Made by a program: the position numbers and the translations under genes. 27,099 nt of DNA. Source: Chrysochromulina tobinii (lineage: Eukaryota; Haptophyta; Prymnesiales; Chrysochromulinaceae). Positions 15,889-23,816 of this stretch are shown one piece after another. The notes under the pieces were generated by a model. The model searched no databases. It worked only from the letters and a program-made list of their open reading frames with translations, and was not told the origin of the DNA. Positions within the stretch are counted from its first letter, which is position 1, and each line of letters opens with the position of its first letter. The stretch spans positions 1 to 27,099 of the forward strand of contig JWZX01002738.1 of assembly GCA_001275005.1 (NCBI GenBank), written 5' to 3'.

Positions 15889-18423
15889 CTACAGCTCCAA
15901 CACAAATTCACTCCGGCCCATCACCGCATCTCGCAGCGCTTTTTCTCCAGCATCTCCCATGTTGCTGTTGTACTGGAGGTAGAGCTTGTTCAGGACCGCG
16001 TTGACCTTCAGCGCCTCCGCAATCGCCTTGGCACCGTCGTCGCCGATCTTGTTGTTGTTGAGCCACAGCTTGGTCACGACCTCGTTGACCTTCAGCGCCT
16101 CTGCGATCGCCTTGGCACCCTCATCCCCGATATTGTTCCCAAAGAGGAATGATCCGAGGACGAGGGTGGTCACCACCGCGCTGAACTTAATCAGCTCGGC
16201 AAGCACGATGCCCTCGGTCGGCCCTAGGCCCATCGAGCTCAGGTTGAGCTCTGTCAGCTTGTCCTCACGCAGCTCCTTGATCGGCACCCCAGAGAGCACC
16301 TCGAGCGACAAGCTGCCCAATGCTGCCGCCGCAAGCTGCTGCGCCGCCACTCCAACAATGTTGCTGTTGTAGGCGACGGAGAGATTTTTCAACACCGCGT
16401 TGACCTTCAGCGCCTCCGCGATCGCCTTGGCACCATCGTCGCCGATGGAGTTGACCCGGAGGTCCACCGAGGTCAACACCGCGATGACCTTCAGCGCCTC
16501 CGCGATCGCCTTGGCACCCTCGTCGCCGATGCGGTTGACGGACAAGTCCAGGGTGGTCAAGACCGCCATCAACTTCAGGTCCGACCCGATCAGGATGGCG
16601 TCGGCGGATTGGAGGCCCTGGTTTGAGAAGTCGGCCTCCGTCTGGTCGCGCGTCATGCCCGAGAACATGATACCCTTCTCCGTACCAATCTTGGCAAGCA
16701 TCGTGGCCGACTCAATGTCGAGATTGTTCTTGAGCAAGTTGCAGTGTTTCAATACCGCGCTGACCTTCAGCGCCTCAGCGATTACCTTGGCACCCACCGC
16801 ACCGATCTTGGTATCGTCAAGGCGCAGGGTGGTCAAGACCGCCATCAACTTCAGGTCCGACCCGATCAGGATGGCGTCGGCGGGCTCGAGGCCCTGGTTT
16901 GAGAAGTCGGCCTCCGTCTGGTCGCGCGTCATGCCCGAGAGCATGATACCCTTCTCCGCGCCGATCTTGGCAAGCATCGTGGCCGACTCAATGTTGAGCC
17001 CCTTCTTGAGCGCATCGACCTTGGCGCCACAGTCCAGGAGCGCCCGCGCCACCTCTTGCTTGTTCTCCCTGATCGCATAGTCCAGAGCGCTCACCCCACG
17101 ATCGTCCCGGCAGGTAATGTCCGCCCCGCGCTCGAGGAGCATTGTGACGACTGCAGCGTGCCCTCCGTGCGCCGCGGCCATGAGCGCAGTCATGCCGCGG
17201 TCGTTGGTCTGGTCGATAAGCTCCGGCATATTGTCGAGGAGCGCTCGAAGCTCGTCGATCCGCCCAAATTGCGCCGCTTGCACGTGCGGTACAACTTCGA
17301 GCATGCCTCCCACTGACGGCTCCACGGTCGGGAAGGGCCACAGCCGAATCTCGCGGTCGGCGAGATTCCGCGCACAGAGGCGCAAGGCCTCCTCCCGCCA
17401 GGCCTCCTTTCGCTTTGAAGCGATCACCACCGCGAGCTTCGGCGCCGGGCGCTCCCCAAACGCGCGCTGCAACACCCCGTTGACCTGGCGCCATCGGAGC
17501 TGCCGATGCCATTGGTTCACGACGGTTCTCGGCGGAAAGAATCCACCGTGCACCTCGCGGCAGTGAGGGTGCGCATCGCGGCCGCAGGGCTGAAAGCACA
17601 GCCAGCAGAACGCCACGTTGCAGCTGCTGCACTTCATCGCGATGCAACCGTCTGGATCCGGGTCGCAGAACACCTCGCAAGATGGGCAGCCGAGGTTCAG
17701 GGCCTCGTGGAGCTCTGGCTGTATTGACTCGGGAGTGCACTGCTCTTCTCCTTCGCCTGGTGTCTCCGTCGTCCTCGTCGTCTCCGGCGTCTCCGGCGTC
17801 TCCATCGTCTCGAGGTAGAGCCGCAGCGCATCTCCAAAGAGGAGGGGCTCGACCATGCTGCGGCCAAAGGAGAACGCCTGCTGGTGGGCGCCGAGGCACT
17901 CGAGGGCGCCATTCGAGCTGCGCAACTTTGCCGAGCCAGCGAGGCTGCAGATGTACCTTTGAAGGCATGCCGAGCAGATTAGGTGGCTCTCGGGGCAGGC
18001 GAGCCCGCGGAGCGTGCTGACCTCCTCGAGGCAGATGAGGCACAGTGCTCGCGTGGCGGCCGCTCCATCGTGCGACAGCGTGACCTCCTCTCCGTCTCGC
18101 GCTCGCACGCTTATTTGCACAATGTGTTTGGCCTTCTTCGTCCAGAACACGATCGTCTGCTGCTGCTGCTGCTGCTGCTGCCAGAGCGGAGAGCTGGCAG
18201 GAACTGCGCCAAAGCGGACTGCGGGCACGCCCCCGGGCGTTGTACACCGAGCAGGAGCGCTACGGCGCGGGCAGAGCACCGAACCATGCACGTGAGACGA
18301 CGGCACGGGCGTCAACCCGCTCTGCATCTTGCCCGACAGGCTCATGGCGCCGCTTGAGGATACAAAAAAGACAGCAAACAAGCGCTTCGATCGCTTTTCG
18401 CCCTTTCCCACAGCAGTCTTCAA
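15889..18423 (-). CDS. RING/Rcat-like - ankyrin - leucine-rich-repeat fusion protein (putative E3 ubiquitin ligase)
   Basis: 844 aa from ATG 18423 (MSLSGKMQ at residue 27 is an alternative start). Order: poly-Gln (82-89); RING-type zinc site at about 128-157 (CLICLEEV, CPESHLICSACL); acidic Thr/Glu linker; second cysteine cluster at about 246-288 (CPSCEVFCDPDPDGCIAMKCSSC then FCWLC), very like the RING2/Rcat or IBR unit of RBR E3 ligases, in which the Cys after Gly (Cys260 here) would be the catalytic thioester residue; three ankyrin repeats at about 378-472; and ribonuclease-inhibitor-type LRRs (GDEGAKAIAEALKVNAVL units) from about 476 to the end. RBR ligases transfer ubiquitin through the Rcat Cys. 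Here the canonical middle IBR seems lost or merged. The ankyrin and LRR arrays would recruit substrates. Residues 476-552 are duplicated at 568-644. Confidence 0.85.
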   Translation of the reverse strand: MKTAVGKGEKRSKRLFAVFFVSSSGAMSLSGKMQSGLTPVPSSHVHGSVLCPRRSAPARCTTPGGVPAVRFGAVPASSPLWQQQQQQQQTIVFWTKKAKHIVQISVRARDGEEVTLSHDGAAATRALCLICLEEVSTLRGLACPESHLICSACLQRYICSLAGSAKLRSSNGALECLGAHQQAFSFGRSMVEPLLFGDALRLYLETMETPETPETTRTTETPGEGEEQCTPESIQPELHEALNLGCPSCEVFCDPDPDGCIAMKCSSCNVAFCWLCFQPCGRDAHPHCREVHGGFFPPRTVVNQWHRQLRWRQVNGVLQRAFGERPAPKLAVVIASKRKEAWREEALRLCARNLADREIRLWPFPTVEPSVGGMLEVVPHVQAAQFGRIDELRALLDNMPELIDQTNDRGMTALMAAAHGGHAAVVTMLLERGADITCRDDRGVSALDYAIRENKQEVARALLDCGAKVDALKKGLNIESATMLAKIGAEKGIMLSGMTRDQTEADFSNQGLEPADAILIGSDLKLMAVLTTLRLDDTKIGAVGAKVIAEALKVSAVLKHCNLLKNNLDIESATMLAKIGTEKGIMFSGMTRDQTEADFSNQGLQSADAILIGSDLKLMAVLTTLDLSVNRIGDEGAKAIAEALKVIAVLTSVDLRVNSIGDDGAKAIAEALKVNAVLKNLSVAYNSNIVGVAAQQLAAAALGSLSLEVLSGVPIKELREDKLTELNLSSMGLGPTEGIVLAELIKFSAVVTTLVLGSFLFGNNIGDEGAKAIAEALKVNEVVTKLWLNNNKIGDDGAKAIAEALKVNAVLNKLYLQYNSNMGDAGEKALRDAVMGRSEFVLEL
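16561..16999 (-). repeat. Recent in-frame 276-bp-offset duplication in the LRR region
   Basis: About 163 bases at 16561-16723 recur at 16837-16999 with roughly eight differences that I can count. The offset is 276 bp (92 codons), so the frame is kept. It duplicates the block IESATMLAKIG to TEADFSNQGL to LKLMAVLTTL. The divergence is much lower than between the other LRR units, so this copy is recent or homogenised by gene conversion. Confidence 0.9.
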
Positions 18424-18610
18424 AAGGCGAGCTTGGCGTTCAAGACGAACACAACTTTGGCGCGAGGTTATGATATCAGCTATTTTGCCCCTTCAAGTAC
18501 AGACGACCTTTTGTGTCGTCTAGTATGTCAACTCGCTAATGACAGCAATACTCGACAGAAATTTGCCATCGCAGGCGCGCCCCAGCCCCCGCCTACGAGT
18601 ACGTTGTCGT
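18424..18610. other. Spacer between two co-oriented ankyrin-containing genes
   Basis: 187 bp between the stop of the ankyrin-only gene (18611) and the ATG of the RING-ankyrin-LRR gene (18423). It must carry the 3' end of one and the promoter of the other. Slightly AT-richer than the flanks; no clear motif. Confidence 0.4.
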
Positions 18611-20407
18611 TCAGGCGACACTCTCTTCCGGAGGTTCAAGTTCATCCGGGTCGTCATGTGCATCCTCTTCGTAGCGGGTCGGGTAGTCGTCCACGTGCTC
18701 GGGTGGCTTGACGCCATGCTCCTCGAAGAAAGCCCGCAGCTCGTCTGAATCGCGTCCCCAGCGAGACAGCTCGATGGCGCCCTCATCATTCAGATTGCGC
18801 GCGTGCACATCCGCCCGGTACGACACGAGCAGCTTGACGGTGGCGAGGCTGCTCGCCTCTGCGGCTAGAAGCAGCGCGGTCATCCCGTTCTTGTTGACGT
18901 GACTCGCGTTCGCGCCCTGCTCGAGAAGCAGCGTGGCCGCTTCGAGGCTGCCAGCGCGGCACGCCTCAAGCAACGCCGTGTCGCCGTACCGATTCACATC
19001 GTCCACGTGCAACCCGAGCACCTCGCGCTTGCCGAGGAGCAGCCGGAGCGCCTCGAGCCGCTTGTACTTGGCCGCACGGATGAGGGGCGTGTCGTTGCGC
19101 GGCGGGCGCGGCGTCGCTGTCGCGGCCCGGTCCAAGAGCATCTGGATGATCGCCATGTCGCCGCGCGCCGCCGCCACCGTCAGTGGCGTGTCGCCGCGGT
19201 CGTTTGGCTGGTTGACGTCGAGGCCAGCCGTGATCAGCTTGAGCGCGTCGTCATGGTGGCCGTGGCGCACGGCGGCCAGGAGAGCCGTGCCGCCGTGCTC
19301 ATTGCGTGCGTGTACGTCAGCTCCAGCCTCGACAAGCCGCCATAGCAAGTGGAAGTGGTCTTCGTAAGCGGCCACAGCTAGAGCGCTCTGCCCGGCGTTC
19401 GAGACTGCGCTGACATTGGCACCCTGTGCGAGAAGCCAGTTGAGCACCTCGAGCTTGCCGGTGCGCACCGCCTCGAGGATGGGCAAGCGGCCGAACGAGT
19501 CGGTCGAGCTGATCGAGCTCGCGTTCACCGCGCCGCGCTCGAACATCAAGTTGAGCACTCGTAAGTCAGCATGGCGCACGGCGCTGTAAAAGAGGGAGCT
19601 GGCGTGGGCCGAGCCCGGCTCGCCCAGTGAGGCGCCCGCGCCGATGAGCTTCCACATGGCCTCCGTGTGGCCCATGGTAGCGGCCTCGGCGAGGGCACCC
19701 TCGCCGCTGTCGTTGGTCGCGTTCACGTCGAGTTTTGCATGCTCGAGCAGCCACGTGATGATCGCCGTTTCCCCCATGCGCGCGGCCTCGTGCAGCACCG
19801 TGTTGGCATTCCAGTGGCGCGTGCCTAGATCGACGCCGCGCTTCTGCAGCTGGCCGAGGGCATCCGTCGAGCGATGGCGCACTGCCGAGAGCACGAGCGA
19901 TGAGTGTGCATGGTCCGTCGAGCGCGTCAGCTGCGCGCCCTGTTCGTGCAGGTACCACACGATATCCCAGTGCCCCATGCTCCCTGCCTCGTTGGCAGCC
20001 GACTCGCCCCACTCGTTGGTCGCGTCTGCGTTTGCGCCGCGCGCGATGAGCCACTTGGCCGCGTGCAGATGGCCGCTCCTTGCGGCCTCGAAGAGCGGCG
20101 TCGAGCCGTGCCAGTGTGCCCGATTGGCCAGATTGACCGGCGGATCGGCGGCGAGCGAGGCGGTGTACAGCCTCTCCGCCTCGTCGAGGTCGCCATCGGT
20201 TATCGCGCGGCGGAACTTCCAGCCCGGGTCGTTGTCATCCGATTGGTAGTGGGGATATGGGTCGGGCGGCCCTGGCGGAGGCTGGTCGCTGCCGGCGGGG
20301 CGAGGCGCCCACACTCGACGTGTGTCGTTCGCCATCAGCGGCAGCGAGAAGATGACGAAGCCCGTGAGGAAGACTAGCAGGAGGCGAAGGTCGTCATTCT
20401 GGCCCAT
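18611..20407 (-). CDS. Ankyrin-repeat protein with N-terminal membrane anchor
   Basis: The frame opens at ATG 20473 (620 aa), but residue 23 (ATG 20407, MGQNDDLRLLLVFLTGF) gives a cleaner signal-anchor start of 598 aa. LRLLLVFLTGFVIFSLPLM is a single hydrophobic helix. After a Pro-rich linker come about 13 ankyrin repeats with the usual TPLxxAAxxGHxxxxxxLLxxGA pattern, for example GDTPLTVAAARGDMAIIQML and GDTALLEACRAGSLEAATLL. The tail is acidic. Ankyrin arrays bind proteins; a membrane-tethered array is likely a scaffold or receptor-like adaptor. There is no kinase, channel or zinc domain. It lies directly upstream of, and in the same direction as, the RING-ankyrin-LRR gene, but the repeats are too generic for me to claim common descent. 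Confidence 0.87.
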   Translation of the reverse strand: MGQNDDLRLLLVFLTGFVIFSLPLMANDTRRVWAPRPAGSDQPPPGPPDPYPHYQSDDNDPGWKFRRAITDGDLDEAERLYTASLAADPPVNLANRAHWHGSTPLFEAARSGHLHAAKWLIARGANADATNEWGESAANEAGSMGHWDIVWYLHEQGAQLTRSTDHAHSSLVLSAVRHRSTDALGQLQKRGVDLGTRHWNANTVLHEAARMGETAIITWLLEHAKLDVNATNDSGEGALAEAATMGHTEAMWKLIGAGASLGEPGSAHASSLFYSAVRHADLRVLNLMFERGAVNASSISSTDSFGRLPILEAVRTGKLEVLNWLLAQGANVSAVSNAGQSALAVAAYEDHFHLLWRLVEAGADVHARNEHGGTALLAAVRHGHHDDALKLITAGLDVNQPNDRGDTPLTVAAARGDMAIIQMLLDRAATATPRPPRNDTPLIRAAKYKRLEALRLLLGKREVLGLHVDDVNRYGDTALLEACRAGSLEAATLLLEQGANASHVNKNGMTALLLAAEASSLATVKLLVSYRADVHARNLNDEGAIELSRWGRDSDELRAFFEEHGVKPPEHVDDYPTRYEEDAHDDPDELEPPEESVA

Positions 20408-20566
20408 CGCCGTCGTCGGCGGCCAGTCGACGGCGGGCCTTTTGCGACGACAGAAGACACGTGTGAAGACCACCGAAACTGAACGTAGTCTCTAATGATA
20501 CCACGGAATCTTGACAGGATTTATAATTGCAAACTATTAAGCCGAGCACGCGACACGCCGCCTCCA
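20408..20566. promoter_or_regulatory. 159-bp divergent promoter (ankyrin gene / tryptophanyl-tRNA synthetase)
   Basis: Lies between the chosen start codons 20407 (minus) and 20567 (plus). TTTATAAT at 20520-20527, about 40 bp before the synthetase ATG, is TATA-like and sits in an AT-rich patch. This supports starting the synthetase at 20567 rather than at 20495, which would lie upstream of the box. Confidence 0.45.
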
Positions 20567-21837
20567 ATGGCCGAGCCTATGCCTCCTCCCGCGAGTGCCG
20601 ATGCCGATGGTGAGGAGGCCGACGCCATTGTCGACCCGTGGACGGTGAGCGGCAAGGTAGATTATGCGAAGCTCATCGACCAGTTCGGCTCGCAGGCGAT
20701 CACACCACAGCTGATTGCAAAGTTCGAGCGGATCACTGGGTGCAAGGCGCATCCGTGGATCCGGCGCGGCATCTTTTTCTCGCACCGCGACCTCGACTGG
20801 ATCCTCGACAACTTTGAGGCCGGCCGGCCAATGTACCTGTACACGGGCCGTGGGCCGTCGTCGGAGGCGCTGCACCTTGGGCACCTGATCCCGTTCATGT
20901 TCACCAAGTACCTGCAAGACGTGTTCAAGTGCGTGCTCGTGGTGCAGATGACCGACGACGAGAAATTCCTGTGGAAGGACCTCGAGCTCGAGGAGTGCCA
21001 CCGGCTCGCGTTCGAGAACGCGAAGGACATCATCGCGTGCGGCTTCGACATCACGAAGACGCTCATCTTCTCCGACCTGGACTACATCTCGCACATGTAC
21101 CCGAACATCCTCAAGATCCAAAAGGCGACCACGTACAACCAGGTCAAGGGCATCTTTGGCTTCACCGACTCGGACCACATCGGCAAGCACGCATTCCCAG
21201 CAGTGCAGGCGGCTCCCTCGTTTTCGAGCTCCTTCCCCCACATTTTCGGGAGCCGCGTGGACGTGCCGTGCCTGATCCCATGTGCCATCGACCAGGACCC
21301 GTACTTTCGCATGACGCGCGACGTGGCCCCGCGCCTCGGGTTCCTCAAGCCTTCGCTCATGCATGCCAAGTTCTTCCCGGCGATGACGGGCCCGGGAACG
21401 AAGATGAGCGCGAGCGACGCGAGCACAGCCATCTACTGCACGGACACGCCCAAGCAGATCAAGGAGAAGGTGAACAAGCACGCCTTCTCGGGCGGCCGGG
21501 AGACCGTCGAGCTCCACCGCCAGCTCGGCGGCAACTGCGACGTGGACGTCTCGTACCAGTGGCTCACGTTCTTCGAGTTCGACGATGCGAAGCTCAAGCA
21601 TGTACACGAGGAATACTCGTCCGGTAGAATGCTGACAGGCGAGATCAAGGCGGAGCTGATCAGCGTGATTACGCCGCTCGTCGAGCGTCACCAGGCGGCG
21701 CGCGCGCGCGTCACCGACGGCATCGTGCGTGCCTTCATGACGCCTCGACCGCTCGACCTCAGCCAGGGCGGTCGGGTCAACCCCGCTGCGCCCGCGCTGC
21801 CGTATCCGAAAAAGGATGTGGAGGCGGCGAGCGAGGC

Positions 21838-21870
<33 letters not shown>

Positions 21871-22156
21871 AGGCGGCAGCGCGGCAGGCGCACCGGCAGC
21901 GCCGGCAGCGCCGGCATTCGACCTCAAGGCTCTCAAGGAGCAGGAGGCGGCGGAGATGAAGAAGAAGATCGAGGAGAACGCCAAGAAGGCGAAGGAGAAG
22001 GAGAAGGAGGAGGACGCGAGAATCGCAAGGATGCAGGAGCTCGAGGCCTCGGGTATCAAGGTGGCGGGTGGCATGCACAAGTTTGACGCGTCCGAGGTCG
22101 ACGTGCACGGTGGCAACGCGACGGCCGACGACTTTTTGGACGCGTTTGGCATGTGA
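20567..22156 (+). CDS. WARS1: Tryptophanyl-tRNA synthetase, cytosolic eukaryotic type
   Basis: 529 aa from ATG 20567. Class I aminoacyl-tRNA synthetase that charges tRNA-Trp with tryptophan using ATP. The family block [16 protein letters not shown] is followed by the HIGH-type signature in [18 protein letters not shown]. Then come [47 protein letters not shown] and the KMSKS-type loop [11 protein letters not shown]. This order and the long eukaryotic/archaeal-type sequence identify the cytosolic form. Unlike the animal enzyme there is no N-terminal WHEP domain, only about 20 acidic residues. Instead a C-terminal extension of about 110 residues follows the core: an Ala-rich linker encoded by a GCG run (about 21838-21870), a highly charged Lys/Glu helix, and a conserved-looking DFLDAFGM end. 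It is intronless. The enzyme call is certain. Confidence 0.97.
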
Positions 22157-22616
22157 GCGGCGCCGGGCGGACAGCCTCTCTCTGCGGGGTCGCACAAGAG
22201 GTCCGCCGGTGCCCGCTTCCGTGCGGTGATTCGGACTGGGGCGCCGCGGTGGGGGCGCCGGCGCGAACGGTCGCGCGGCGTGGCGATTTCTGGGCAATCA
22301 AAATGATAAATGACGATTATCTTTCTCGTCGCTACGTCTTTCGCCTGTGCCGCGAGTCCTCGGTTAAGTCGATCGGGTCGACGCGGGCGTCGCGTTCCCG
22401 CCGCAGCGACGCCGGAGCGCGGAGGACGGCGCAGCCACCGTCACCGCAGGTGACCCACTGGGGTCCGCGACCGGACCGTGGTCGACTCTCCGGAAGGACG
22501 AGGGTGACCCGACGGCGACGCGGTCCTTCGTGCTTCGAGTCGGCTTCGAGGCCCACAGACGATAGTGTAAACCCCGAGGTAGTGCTGTACCCGACACCAA
22601 CGGGCCGTACCGCCTC
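22157..22616. other. Intergenic region between convergent genes
   Basis: 460 bp between the synthetase stop and the methyltransferase stop. No coding frame or RNA gene is supported; a small AT-rich patch lies near 22298-22325. Confidence 0.5.
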
Positions 22617-23465
22617 TCACTTAACAATCACCATCATCATGTCAAGACCTCCACCAGGGTGAGTGCCGGTTATTGTAATGAACCAGGACCGGTTTTCCAG
22701 CGCCCTTCTCATCTCCGGAGGCTGCTGCGAGAGGAGCCAATGTTCTGCTGGCCGTTGCGGGTAGTAGCATTGTGGCTGACACGGGCCATTCTTGTCGTTT
22801 GTACTGGGCACAAGATTTTCTGAAGTGTTCCATCCGGGCCAAGGGAGGGGCGTCATGAAAATATCCTCGATGATATAGATGCCGCCGTCGCGCAATCTCG
22901 GGAACCAGAATTTGAAATTGCTAATCTGGGTTGATTTGAAGTGGTCTGCATCGTCAATCAGAACGTCGATATCTTTCGCGGGCAAGCCGACGCCTCTACG
23001 GCCGAGCTCACGCAGCTCCTCGAAGCGTGACTCCAAGTCCTTCATGTGGGTCTTGAAGAAGTGCACGTGTTGTTTGCGTGGGCCAAGATTAAGTGGCGCT
23101 CCGCGATGGCCGGGCACCATCCCATGGCCGTCCGGATTAGGTACCGCCGTCACAGAGTAATATTCGGCATTGTCGAGGCCGTACACATCGGCGTTTTGGA
23201 AATAGGTTGCAAAGGCTGCGCAACCATTTCCTTTGAAGAAGCCCAGTTCAACGACGATTCTGGCACTGAGTCTATAAGGCTCCAAAATCGGACAGTAAGC
23301 ACGCTGGTAGTGGTGCACCGGCAGCTTGTCTGTGCCGAAACGCTCAAATAGTCGTGCTAGCTCACAGGCTTCAGTCTCGCGCGACGCTGTGATGTTCGTC
23401 AATGTAAGCAAGAAGGTCGCCAGCCGCAAAAGCACCCTTGTCTGACCTGGTAGTACTCCAGGCAT
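22617..23465 (-). CDS. Class I SAM-dependent methyltransferase-like protein with signal peptide
   Basis: The frame opens at 23564 (315 aa), but ATG 23465 begins MPGVLPGQTRVLLRLATFLLTLTNITA, a likely signal sequence, giving 282 aa. The core resembles the O-methyltransferase group related to macrocin/demethylmacrocin methyltransferases: FGTDKLPVHHYQRAYCPIL, then the SAM-binding start VVELGFFKGNGCAAF (motif I, with Phe-Phe replacing one of the usual Gly positions), YFQNADVYGLDN (acidic residue at the end of strand 2), IDVLIDDADH and LRDGGIYIIEDI. The chemistry would be methyl transfer from SAM. The leader suggests action in the ER/Golgi or on secreted glycans, but the substrate is unknown. The degenerate Gly motif leaves open a non-methylating role. 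Confidence 0.75.
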   Translation of the reverse strand: MPGVLPGQTRVLLRLATFLLTLTNITASRETEACELARLFERFGTDKLPVHHYQRAYCPILEPYRLSARIVVELGFFKGNGCAAFATYFQNADVYGLDNAEYYSVTAVPNPDGHGMVPGHRGAPLNLGPRKQHVHFFKTHMKDLESRFEELRELGRRGVGLPAKDIDVLIDDADHFKSTQISNFKFWFPRLRDGGIYIIEDIFMTPLPWPGWNTSENLVPSTNDKNGPCQPQCYYPQRPAEHWLLSQQPPEMRRALENRSWFITITGTHPGGGLDMMMVIVK

Positions 23466-23565
23466 GGCAGTGATGTGGGCGAACAGCGGAACAGGCTCGC
23501 CAGGTTGCGAAAGAGGCGCGCGCGAGAAAACTTTTCGAAAATCCTGGTTGAAGAGTCCGCACACA

Positions 23566-23611
23566 CTTGACTTGACTTGACTTGGAGTCCGCCAGGACTT
23601 GACTTGACTTG
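23566..23611. repeat. Pentamer ACTTG tandem runs
   Basis: Two short runs of ACTTG (about three to four copies each) flank GAGTCCGCCAGG just upstream of the methyltransferase gene, in its probable promoter or 5' UTR. Confidence 0.85.
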
Positions 23612-23658
23612 CTGATGGAAAAACTACATGTAAATTTCCCCGAAAGTAAAATGAAACT

Positions 23659-23785
23659 GATTTGGTTGCAGGTCTTCACTGTGTCTTGTTTCGCTGTTAA
23701 CAAAAGAGCCCAAACGCTCCCCAGCGCGTGTCCGAGATTTGGTTGCAGGTCTGTGTCTTGTTTCGCTGTTAACAAAAGAGCCCAT
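23659..23785 (+). repeat. Direct duplication carrying CAG|GTCT, 77 bp apart, upstream of the zinc-finger gene
   Basis: A block starting GATTTGGTTGCAGGTC and ending GTTAACAAAAGAGCCCA occurs at about 23659-23712 and 23737-23785; the first has five extra bases. Between the two AG|GT steps (23670-23673 and 23747-23750) lies a GT...AG segment of 77 nt with a pyrimidine-containing 3' end, so it has the shape of an intron in the 5' leader. It ends about 30 bp before ATG 23817. Confidence 0.85.
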
Positions 23786-23816
23786 ATGAAACCACACTTG
23801 TTGTGGCCTGCGCTCA

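Noticed and set aside
16988-18247. 419-codon minus-strand frame overlapping the RING-ankyrin gene
   Set aside because: Same strand but another frame; low-complexity Arg/Ala translation, while the main frame has zinc and ankyrin signatures.
18611-18911. Small plus-strand frames over the ankyrin gene end
   Set aside because: Complementary shadows of ankyrin-repeat codons; no independent support.
20537-22297. 586-codon open frame antisense to the tryptophanyl-tRNA synthetase
   Set aside because: Arg/His/Leu-rich with no domain; it is the complement of a strongly conserved GC-rich coding sequence, where long antisense frames are expected.
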